Positions 22,012-32,400 of a stretch of 64,000 bases of DNA are shown in pieces. This DNA comes from Miscanthus floridulus (lineage: Eukaryota > Streptophyta > Magnoliopsida > Poales > Poaceae). Positions within the stretch are counted from its first letter, which is position 1; each line of letters begins with the position of its first letter. The notes beneath the pieces are model-generated. The model was not told where the DNA came from. It saw nothing but the letters and a program-made list of their open reading frames with translations, and searched no databases. Location: positions 25,520,487-25,584,486 of the forward strand of contig NC_089589.1 in NCBI RefSeq assembly GCF_019320115.1. Direction: 5' to 3'. The position numbers and the translations under genes were made by a program.

Positions 22012-22560
22012 TTACTGTTCAGGACAGCATCCTCTAGTGCTACTAGACTTTGTTTCTTCTTGGTCTTTGAGATCTATTCTTCCTTTTGGCATGTCCGAAG
22101 GTTCTGTTGGATTGGTTTTCTCTATGTCAACAGAATTGATGTTGCGCTGAGATTTGTATATCGCTCTTTCTATGTTTCTTGCTTCTTTTTGAGTGCCTCG
22201 TATCATGATGATCCCATGTAGGGCTGGTTTCTTCATACACAAATAACCCATGTTAATGGCTGCATTGAATTTGTTGGCAAACCCTCTTCCAAAGATGACA
22301 TTGTAGGGGTAGTAGAGGTCCACCACATTGAAGGTTATATACTCTGTTCTTGCATTTTCCTGGCCTCCGAAAGAGACTGGCAGGGATATTTTTCCCAGTG
22401 CATCGATCCTTCTTCCACCAAATCCTATGAGTGGTGAATCTGAAGGCTATAGCTGATTCCTGGACAGCTTCATCTGGTTGAAGGCATTGACGAAGATGAT
22501 ATCTAGGGAGCTTCTAGAATCTATGAGAACTCTGTTGATTTCCCATCCTACAATGTTGGC
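22012..22560 (-). pseudogene. Tat-like pol, aspartic protease
   Basis: On the minus strand the active-site motif reads DSRSS at 22508-22522, where retropepsins have D-S/T-G-S/A. The catalytic glycine is replaced by Arg, a change that a single G-to-A transition would give. The C-terminal half is in the 22326-22012 frame (YYPYNVIFGRGF, then FNAAINMGYLCMK). A TAG precedes it at about 22449. The protease would cleave the gag-pol polyprotein. Confidence 0.78.
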
Positions 22561-22599
22561 TTTGATCACCATGGCGTCTGTGTGAGGGTAACTTTCTAG

Positions 22600-24540
22600 C
22601 TATAGGTCTTGCTCTGAGAAGGTGATTGGTGTCTTCGACCAGTCCGTATGGCGTACTGGTCCTTGGACTGCTATGTTGTTGACAAGCTTTAGGTGGTTTT
22701 TTTTCTGCCTCTTTGTTTGAAACTCCATTGATGAGCCTCCGGCTATAGGTAGTATCATGTTGATTGTGGGTAAAGGCGTGTGCGGGTTTAGTTGATTTTC
22801 CGGGTTGGGCTCGTTTTGGGGTGTTATTTGTTGTACTAGGGGAGGCGGATGCAATGCTTCTAGTTGCCCACCGTGTGATTGCGGTGGCTGTGAGGTTTCA
22901 ATAAAGGTTATGTGCGGAGGTCTGGCATTTACGAAGGTGAGGCTGGCTTCCGCCCTCTGGCTAGTATTTAGCCCTTGTTCCAGAGCCCCTAGTTGCCATG
23001 TGGGTAGGAAGTTTGGGTAATAAGCTACAGCCAGGGTGGATGGGTGGATTTGAGTGGAATTTATACTTGGGTATACTGGGCAATACTGCTGATGGTGGGA
23101 TGTGGCTAAGGTGTGGCTTATTTCCCTTGTGGGTTGCTGTGGGAGAGGCTATGGATTTATTTTGCTTTTGATCCTTTCTTGAGTCTCTTTAGCATCTGGG
23201 CAATCCCTAGTGACATGCCCTTTGTTTTCTCCGTGAAAGAAGCAATACTGCCTCCGCTGTTTTTGGTTCTGGTTTCTGTTCCAATTTCTGCCTTGGCCGT
23301 TTGGTCTGCCTTCGGCTTGCTTGTGGTGTGGATTGCTTTGGCCCGCCTTAGCTAGCTACTACCCTTGCTGGCTGCTTCCTTGCTGCTCTATGTTGAATAC
23401 CTGCTGGCCTTGTACTTGCTGTATCTGAGACTGGCCTTGACTTCTATTACTCTTCTGGGTGTTTCTACCACTGCTTTGGAATTATTTGCTCTGGTTTTGC
23501 TCCTCCAGTCTTCTGTGGAGGTCATTATCAGGCCTGCAATACTTCTCAAATTCATTATAGAGATCTTCAATGGTTCGAGATTTCTCCCTGGCTAAGTGAG
23601 CCGTGAAAGGACCTATACGAAGGCCTTTGATTGCTGCTTCGCTAGCAACATCTTCTGGGACATTGGGTGCTTTTGCTTTCATTTGAACAAACTTCTAGAA
23701 GTAGTCCTTTAGTGCCCCTCCTTGGTTTTACTTGCACTAGAATAGGTCCATGGAAGTTATGGATTCACTTTGGAACCCTTTGAAGTTTGCCAAAATCTTG
23801 TCGTGGAGGTCTTCCCATGAATAGACAGAACTTGGTCTTAGCATTGAATACTAGGTTAGGGCATCGCCTTCAGCTGTGATGACAAAGCACTTTGCTAATA
23901 CTATCTCATTTCCACTAGCAGAGGCTACTGCTGCCTCGAAGCTCATGATGAACTACCACAGGTCTGTTCTTCCGTTGAATTTTGGCAAAGTGATGGGCTT
24001 GTAGGAGGGGGGCCATGGCGAGCTTTGAATGCCTTCGGATAATGGTGACTTGGAATCAATGGTTCTTTGAGGATGTGGTGAGGTGTAAGGTGTGCCGAAG
24101 GTTGGTTGTACTATGGTGCGCGACGGTGGATTTGGTTGGCTTTGATTTGCCGAGTGGAGCTGGTTGGATGTATTATGGTCGGATTGCGAAGGCTACATAC
24201 TTTGTATTTCGGCCTATAGGATGGCAAGCTGCTGCCTAATCTCCGCCGCCTGAGCTGATGCTTGGGCTGCCCGTTGGTTTGTGGTGAAGGATACTATGAC
24301 TCTATCCCATTCTTGCGGCATGCTTTGCAACTGGGCTTGTAGCTGTTGTAGCTCTTGCTCTGGGGTGGGGCTTGGGGGTTGTTGATCCTCGGATGCCGAA
24401 GGCTGGTCATCGACCGTAGGCTCCTCTTCGACTTGATCGTCGGTGCTTGTGGCGTAAGTGCTGCTGGCACTACGCCTAGGCCGTCCTCTCATCGAAGGCT
24501 CTACGGGAACCCTTGCGGAGGCTACCCTCTTTCTTGCCAT
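22600..24540 (-). pseudogene. Tat-like gag
   Basis: The start is ATG at 24540, 38 bp after the 5' LTR. The first 108 codons are basic, then Glu/Gln-rich with a coiled-coil-like QELQQLQAQLQSM segment. The capsid region lies around 23450-24000 on the minus strand; IGPFTAHLAREKSRTIEDLY at 23482-23682 is its C-terminal part. A zinc knuckle near 23180-23240 reads CFFHGENKGHVTRDC (CX2HX5HX4C). TAGs interrupt the capsid region at several Gln- and Trp-like positions, so no intact gag is encoded. Confidence 0.8.
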
Positions 24541-24560
24541 CGTGGGTTTTGCTTGGCCAA

Positions 24561-24577
24561 CACGCGGTGGGCGCCAA
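24561..24577 (-). promoter_or_regulatory. Primer-binding site of the Tat-like element
   Basis: TTGGCGCCCACCGCGTG on the minus strand starts directly at the 5' LTR end. TGGCGCC is a common start for plant gypsy primer sites. The donor tRNA was not assigned. Confidence 0.75.
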
Positions 24578-25242
24578 TGTTGGAATCAGCGAAATCCAGT
24601 GGGTAGGCTCAAGGTTAGCCGATGGTAAGCCTCCACCCGAACAATGCCTCGGGCGGAGCGTTGACTCACAGTCAATGGATGTAGACAAAATTTAGGGTTT
24701 CATAAATGCTTCCAACTGACCGCTTTACACTGGTCGCCCTTTCCCTTTTATTGGGCGCCGGTTGCCAATTTAGTACATTACAAATTTGCCCTCCAACTGC
24801 CCTAGCACATTCCCGAGATGTTCCTACTCTAGTTCTAACCCTCAGGGTCTTCTTGGTCTTCGTCTCCATGTACCGCCAATGCTCTTTGGGCCCTGACATT
24901 GGTCCCATTAAAGGTCCATCTCTTGTTTTGGGCCATGCTATCTCTGCCTTTGCCCGGGTGCCTTCGCCTCCTCCTTCCAACTGCATCTTTGCAGCGCATG
25001 GCTTGGCCTTCGCCCATCCATCAATCATAGGTGGAGGCCTCCCCATGCCCGGTGAAGGCTCCGTGGGGTCTCCTCCTGGGTCACCCGCGTAAGCCTCCGC
25101 CTTCGCCTAAAAGACCTTCGCATCGCCTTGGCCTTTGGGCAAAGGCTCCTTGTGCACTCCTGCAAAACATCTAAAAACTCAAAAGTGCTGTCATAGTGTT
25201 AGCCTTCAGCCTCTGCAAGCCTGAGCTCTCAGTGTCCCAACA
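24578..25242 (-). repeat. Tat-like element 5' LTR
   Basis: A 665-bp LTR running TGTTGGGACAC to TGATTCCAACA on the minus strand, paired with 12554-13217. Confidence 0.92.
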
Positions 25243-26267
25243 CCCTACCTCTACTGAGTTTGCGCCGATGGATTGCTCAGGAGGTGTTTTCTGGCCAAGG
25301 AAGCAACCAAGATCATTGAAAGATGCCACCCATCGCCGTATGGTGGACATTATGGGGCATTCCGCACTCATGCCAAAATCTAGCAAAGTGGATTCTTCTG
25401 GTCGACCATGTACGATGACACCAAAGACTTCATACGAAGGTGCACCCCATGTCAGAAACATGGGAGTATTAATGCAAGAGATGCCATTCCACTCACCACC
25501 ACCTCTAGTTAGAACTCTTTGATGTCTGGGGAATCGACTACATGGGACCATTTCTAAAATCCCGGCAGTGCGAATACATCCTGGTGGCAGTCGACTATGT
25601 CTCAAAGTCGGTTGAAGCTATACCATGTCGAGCTACAGACACCAATAACGCCAAGAGGATGTTTTCAGAGACCATCTTTCCATCCTTCGGAGTTCCATGC
25701 ATGGTAATTAGTGATGGAGGTTCTCACTTCATTGATACAAAGTTCTAATGCTTCTTATCTGATCATGGGGTCCATCATAACATCCCAACACCATATCATC
25801 CCCAAACTAGTGGACAAGTAGAAACATCAAACAAGCAAATCAAGAACATTCTGCAGAAGACCGTTAATGAAATGGGGACAGCATGGAAGGATAAGTTACA
25901 CGGAGCACTATGGGCTTATAGGATAGCTTACAAAACACCTCTTGGAATGTCACCATACCAACTCATCTATGGGAAGACATGCCACTTACCCGTCGAATTG
26001 GAATTCAAAGCACATTGGGCCATAAAAAGGTGAAACATGGACTTTTAAGCAGCCGAGAAGAAAAGAAAAATGCAACTCTCTGAGCTAGAGGAATGGAGAC
26101 AAAAGGCATATCATAATGTAAAACTCTACAAAGAGAGGACAAAGAGGTGGCATGATAAAAGATTGAAAAAGAAGTTCAAACCAGGTGATAAGGTGTTGCT
26201 ATTCAACTCTAGAGTAAAGTTGTTCGGACATGGGAAATTACGAAGCAAATGGGAATGACCATACAAG
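25243..26267 (+). pseudogene. Athila-like integrase, continuation after the nested insertion
   Basis: The frame interrupted at 12553 resumes at 25243 with PYLY, a TGA, then VCADGLLRR. The catalytic core shows GIDYMGPF near 25527-25550 (first Asp), VISDGGSHF near 25710-25736 (second Asp) and SGQVETSNK near 25810-25836 (Glu). The C-terminal region has [16 protein letters not shown] and then, at 26070-26258, a basic segment with [18 protein letters not shown], typical of the Athila integrase end. Stops (TGA at about 25255, TAA at about 25746, others near 26030 and 26256) make it a pseudogene. Integrase would insert the cDNA into the chromosome. Confidence 0.86.
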
Positions 26268-28211
26268 GTAATTAGCACATCATCTCATGGAGCAATCACA
26301 CTCCAAAATGATGAAGGTACAGCTTTTCAATGGTAAATGGCCATCGTTGAAAAGTTTTCCATGACTCACAATTGCCTAAAGAAGAATTAGATGTAATTAA
26401 TTTTATAGAATTTAAATAATGTTTCCAATTTAGTCCTTTCTTCCTTTATTCTGTGATTAAACCTTAGAAACATGTTCACCTACACCTAAGGAATTCCCAA
26501 TTAAAAAAATTAGGTGAAACACATTTATAATCTACTTTTGCATTTACTTAGGTTAATTCCCTTATATTTAGGATTGTTTTCTATACATTTGAATAATAAG
26601 TGTCTTTGATTTATTTCAATAAAGTATTGCTAGGATCTCTCTAGTCTTTTGTTCGTGCTTGTCTCCACATGTTGTTTATGCAAGATAACAAAATTACAAG
26701 TGTGGGGGAGGCAACCCCCTAAGCAAGCACAACATCATCCAAAGAGTAATGAGCGGAACTACTGCCAAACGCCTATGCATAATACGGGACAAATGACTGA
26801 AAGAACCACGACAAAGGTAGGCCGACCTATCTTAGGTCTGCTAGCCTTGCACTTCGTCCTCAGCCAGGTTTGCAACTTGCTTAATCCATTTTTCATCTGC
26901 ATGATGTCTTGTTTCGGAATAAATTGAAAATCTTTTGTGAAAACAACTTAACTCATGTTTAAAGATTACTTTTGGTCATGACTTGAAAGATAGATTCACA
27001 TAACTCTTTTCCTAGAAGTTTTGTTATTGTTGGGAACTATATAATAGGGACCCCATGTCACTTAAGTTGTTGTGGAATGAGATATAGTAAGATAATGAGA
27101 ATTCGATTCTTTATGTCTTGTTATTGGAGAATTTTAATTTAAAACTTCAAAAATGTATAGCTATATCACTTTTCTATGGTAAGAAAATTCCTACCAAAGC
27201 CATATATGTTTTTCATGACTTAAGCTTTCTACATAAGCTGCTTGCTTTGTGTTGAGTCTTGTCAAGTCTAGTTGACCCTTGTGAGAGACTTATCATGCTC
27301 CCAAGATCAAGATCACGTACACACCACATACATATGCTACTTCTATACTAGAAGTATGCAAAAACATGCCTTTCATTTAGATCCACCCAAAAATGTTCTA
27401 CTCCTACACTAGGAGTAGGCACAAAAACATGCATGTTAGGTTCCACCAAATAAATGCTCCAAGTTTTTGCTGATATCTCTCTCAAAATTTTGTTGCAAAA
27501 AAGGGACATGGGGCTATGCAATAGTATGATGAAAAAAAGAAAAAAAAGAAGATAAAAATGGATACAAAAGATGTTCGGAATATTGAAAACAATGGGTACA
27601 AAGATGCCCACCTAAAAAAGAGAGGAGAAGATGAGAATAAAGATAGCCCATGTTCTCACAAAAATATTTCCAACAGAGAGAGATATGTTTTAAGGAGCAT
27701 AGTAGAATTAGGTTAGCCACCACAAATATCCACCATATATCCACACACATGCACAATATTGATATAAGAGTATGACACTTCCCTCCTCGCATCCAAGATT
27801 TGACTCGACAACACATGCAAGGTAAGTATGCCACATCCTTTGCCATACCCAAGCCCCACATAAGCCTTATAGAGGTAGGATGAAAAAGAAGGCAACTACA
27901 AATGTGCCTTGGTTAGAAATCATACATCTTTTGAGCAATTTGAGAGTACCACAGAAGAAGAATATAAGCTATGTTTTGTTTTTTTCAAAAATCTTGCAAA
28001 AATCTCCAAATGACTTGACAAAGAGAAGAAGGGGATTTGTTTCAAGCTATTCCGTTTTCAACCGCCCAAAGTGACAGGGTAGATACTTTGAATCCTGCAG
28101 TGCAGATATGACTAAGGAATGGTTTTACGTTGATGTCTTGTCTAAAAGTTAAGCATAGAAGTAATCCAACCTTTTATCGAGGACGAGTAAAAGCCTAAGT
28201 GTGGGGAAGCT
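26268..28211 (+). other. Athila-like element 3' spacer and polypurine tract
   Basis: A non-coding AT-rich stretch between integrase and the 3' LTR. It ends in the purine-rich GTGTGGGGAAGC (28199-28210) directly before the LTR. Bases 27340-27860 match 58800-59260 in inverted orientation, showing that the two Athila-like elements in the window share this spacer. An envelope-like frame, found in some Athila elements, was not recognised. Confidence 0.7.
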
Positions 28212-29410
28212 TGTTGACGGTCGTTAACATCAATCATAAACCGTCAACATATCCTACATATATGCTTAAAATGAATCACCAACATAGGTGTAGGGGTTTA
28301 AACTAATGAATTTCACATATTTTGGTGATTTTGTGTTTGCAGGAGGATTTATTCAGAAAACGGACCATACGGGCCACATCGTAAGAACAAATCTCAATCA
28401 TCCTCGACAAAACAGACTTACTGGGCCTAAGATCCACCGTCCAAGATAAATTACAGAAATTAGAGTCGAACGGGCATAGGGTGGGCCTAACCGGCCCCAC
28501 CTATAGGCCGGCCGGCTTCCTAGGTACACATGCCAGCCTCCGCTTCATACGTCGGTTCCCCATCGCCTTTGAGAGTCCATCTTCACCATAGATCAAGGTT
28601 GGTTCAAATTGAGAGTCGAGATGTTGAGTTGCCATGGATTTATTGGCCCACAGGCTGCCTGGTGACCCCTATAAAAGGACCCCTAGACCCCCTCTAGAAG
28701 GCTATCACATTCAAGAGAAGAATAGTTACTAGTAGGCTCTACTCTTATTGTACATAGAAAATAGTGAGCTAGAGAGTGAGGAAAGAGTTTGGAGGAAGTG
28801 CCGGCCTGTTGGTGCTAACTTTTGAACTTGAACCTTGGCGGATCAAGGCTCTGTCTGAGTCTGCATCTGAGATACCTCTGGTATTTGATTTCTACTTAAA
28901 GTAAGTAGTGTGTTCTCTTATTCATGGGTTTACAGCTCTTTGAGTACTTTAATCCTTGCTAGGCCTCTGGATTAGAGTAGTAATCGGTAGCATAAGCGTG
29001 GTGCTTAGGCTTTTGGCTACCTGTATTTGCTCCCTCCTTCCTAGTCACGTGGTAGGTAGTGGGTGGTGATAGCCCCTCTATCCTCTATAGTCCACCCCAT
29101 GTTGGGCAGGATCTTAAATTAGTAGGACTATAGTCGTGTCGACTAAGTTATCTTTTACGGTGCTCAACCGTCTAGCGGCATCCCGAAGTGAACACTAGAA
29201 TAACAAGCCTTGCTTAGGATCAAGAACCATTGGAATCCTCTCTACTCATATTTCAACTTTTACCTTGTTTGCTGTCCCTCGATGAACGAGTTGTAAATTG
29301 CCACGCACACGTTTCGCCGTGGATATGATACTCGAAAATACTCTAGGTGAAAACTACTTCGATACCTGTGCACTTGTGGTTTATTCTATGTGCTACCACA
29401 AGTGTCAACA
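28212..29410 (+). repeat. Athila-like 3' LTR
   Basis: A 1,199-bp LTR from TGTTGACGGTCGTTAAC to GTGTCAACA. Its 3' half aligns with the truncated 5' LTR at 8557-9200. TATAAAAGG at 28671-28679 is a plausible promoter TATA box within it. The flank after 29410 is Helitron helicase coding sequence. Confidence 0.9.
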
Positions 29411-32400
29411 ATAGGCTACCTATTTGTCATGCTAGTCTTGTCCCAAATAATGAGAGATGAGGCTCGAAGCAGCTTGGTAGTACCACTCTATTTCATGAAG
29501 GTGCAAAAGGCCCCATTATCAATGGTGAGGGGGATCTTGAAGCGCGAGTGGGCGGTTCTACCACCAAGCATTATTGAGGCTGCAACACAAGATGTAGCTG
29601 TTGCCGCGGCAATTTTTTCTGACAACGTATAGTAGCGAGAAGTGCTTTGTATAGATAAGTATTTCCGGTCCCACTAGGACCATCCACAAAGAAGAGACCT
29701 CGTGTTCGGTATCAACTAAGGACATAATCTCATTGTATGCAGCCCGCTGCTCCACATTAAGGGTGTCTGACAGAGCCACATCATCCTCATTAGCCTCAAT
29801 GCTAGCCTCCTAAAAAATCTATCTAGGAATATCACAAGAGGCGTCATATATGTCAACGATATCAGGAATTGGGTACATCTTTATATCCTTCTACATTGAT
29901 TGTAGCAATATTTGAATATCTATAAGGACCATCTGCTCCACCATGAAGGTGGACTGATTATTGTGCCTGTAGTCCTCTGACATTACCTCCTTGTGTTTCT
30001 CCCATAGTCCAAACACATCGCTTGGCTCACAAAATCCCAATATTGTTCCAAAGAGCCTTCATAGCGCATATGGCATCATCTAATTGGTTGCCTCGGCAAG
30101 ACTCTCATCTAGCGGGTTGTCCTCTTCGATTAAGGCCCCTTCTTTCTGCAGCTTCATGGAAGGTCAATAGGATTTTCCTATCAATGGTCCTTAGACACTC
30201 AAAGGAGGTTGCACCTACCACGTGGTTCAGGAGAACCCTAAGATAGTAACGCTCCCCCTCGACTAGATTGGCAGACATGATTCTTCCAATCTGTCATAAT
30301 GTATCACGACGTACACTATTTTCCCAAACTTTGCCCTGTGCTTGCCACGTATAGAACTCAGGAAAGTCTCGGTACAATATACCTTGAGCTATTTCATCTA
30401 TCCTATTCTTCTCGAAGTACGCTGTAAGCATTGACTTTTCAGCACCTAGATGATCAAGCACTTGTCGAATCCCCTCGCACCGGTGAAATGACACCATGTG
30501 CATGTCTGGAAGATGTAGCTGTAAGGACAAAATAGCAAGGTACCTATCACTCAACTTAAACCTATATCCTCCACAAGGCTTCTGGGGGGTTACCCATCTA
30601 GCATCTCTGTACTGCTTGATCTCATCAATGTTCCCTTCACTATCCTCCTTGTCAGCCTCTCTCACAGCCATAGATGCCCAGCCATGACCCTTGTAAATGT
30701 ACTTAAACAGATAATTTACTACCTTGATACTCCCACATGCCTCAACATTGATGTGGTAGTTAAACAGACGGAGGAGATATGGGTTGTAAGGCACGACCCA
30801 TCTGTTGTCAAGCTCATGTCCATGAACTTTTTCTTTTGGTCATCTTCACGCTATCTGTAAACTAGATATGAATACTTGCCATGTACTGTGACATCGTAGA
30901 AAGGTTGAGGATAACGGTTCTTGCTGGAATCATGACCCCTTATGCATGGACAATTATGATTAAGCACTCCACAAGGGCCATGCATCATATGTTTGGTAAC
31001 CATCTTGTACAAGACTGGGTACTTCTTCTTGTTCGGGAGCTCAACTAAGATGAGGCGATCATATTGCTCTGGGCACTGTGATCTTGTACTTTCTATCCAT
31101 GATTAGTAAAAAATGTGCATGCGGCAGACCCCTCTTCTGGAACTCCACAACATAAACATGTGCCCGCACCATTCCAAGGATATCCTTTTTTACTAGCCTA
31201 TCCTTTAGCTCTTGTAGTTATGCTCTAAAGACCCAAATAACGAGATCTAGGACTGATCCTAGTGGCGTCTGGCTAGGGTAGAGTTCACGCTTGATCTCAC
31301 CCTAGTTCGTAATTACATGTCATAGTGAGGAAGATGTCCGGTTTACCAAACCTCCGTACCAGAGCCATGGCATCCATGTACCGATGCCTCATGTCATGTG
31401 GGCCTCCAATAAATGATGAAGGCATCACTATCCGCTTTCAAACACTTCTGCTCTACCTTCACTAGCATGTAGACTATCAACCAATCCTTGGTAGAGGTCA
31501 GCCCAAATATCGTCTTGATGGTTGCGTATATAATCTAATCGAGAACTCTCGATCTAGATATACGTGTCAACTTCAAACTACTGGAACATATGCTTACCAT
31601 ACAATATGGGGTTAAATATTGGGGGAATTCCTTGTGTGCCATTAAAAAAGATCGCAATGCCCTGTGAGCCCTTGGAAAAGTTCAGTGGTCTTCAGCGCCA
31701 CTGCTCCAACTTTTTTGTGCCCTCCATGCCACTGCTGTCAGTCTGGGCTCTAACGCCGTCAAACTGCAGGTGTGAAAAGTCAAAAATACCCTTAAGTCTA
31801 AATATGTCATTAATTATTTTTTGAGCATCTTAAAGACTTCAAATGAAAAAACTCAAAACTAGAAAGTTGTAGATCTCGTCGAGATCTATAATTTTTATAT
31901 AAAAATTATCTTCATTTAATTCTACAAAAAAATATGATTTGATCTGATTAATATATCTTAGAAAAATCATATCTTTTTTTGTGAATTAAATAAAGATAAT
32001 TTTTATATGAAAATTATAGATCTCGACAAGATCTACAACTTTTTAGTTTTGAGTTTTTTCATTTAAAGTCGTTAAGATGCTCAAAAAAATTAATGACATA
32101 TTTAGACTTAAGGGTATTTTTGACTTTTCACACCTACAGTTTGACGACGTTAGAGCCCAGACTGACGATAGTGGCATGGAGGGCACAAAAAAGTTGGAGC
32201 AGTGGCGCTGAAGACCACTGAACTTTTCTTAGGGCTCTTAGGGCATCGTGATCTTTTTTAATGGCACACAAGGAATTCCCCCTTAAATATTCCTGGATGC
32301 ATCTAAAACTTGTAGCAGTAGTAGTCACGCATAGTCTACCAGGGGAGTCTACAAAAATAGCCATGAATTAGAGTTGTTTGTAGAAGAACCAATGAGGTAC

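Larger units (their letters stand above)
12554..25242 (-). mobile_element. Ty3/gypsy LTR retrotransposon, Tat-like, complete but decayed
   Basis: A 12,689-bp element with both LTRs, a primer site beside its right (5') LTR and a purine tract beside its left (3') LTR, so it is oriented on the minus strand. It is flanked by CCATA (12549-12553) and CCCTA (25243-25247), a 5-bp target duplication with one substitution. Domain order on the minus strand is gag, protease, RT, RNase H, a second RNase H-like domain, and integrase. A long region containing an oppositely oriented extra gene then precedes the 3' LTR. The second RNase H and the antisense gene support the Tat lineage. Pol contains many stops. 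Confidence 0.92.
8557..29410 (+). mobile_element. Ty3/gypsy LTR retrotransposon, Athila-like, with nested insertion
   Basis: Order on the plus strand: truncated 5' LTR, tRNA-Asp-type primer site, gag, protease, reverse transcriptase, RNase H, integrase, a long 3' spacer, a purine-rich tract and the 3' LTR. The RT and integrase style fits the Athila lineage. A 12.7-kb Tat-type element (12554-25242) interrupts it between the RNase H and integrase cores. All coding regions carry stops or frameshifts. No target duplication can be tested because the left end of the 5' LTR is missing. Confidence 0.88.
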
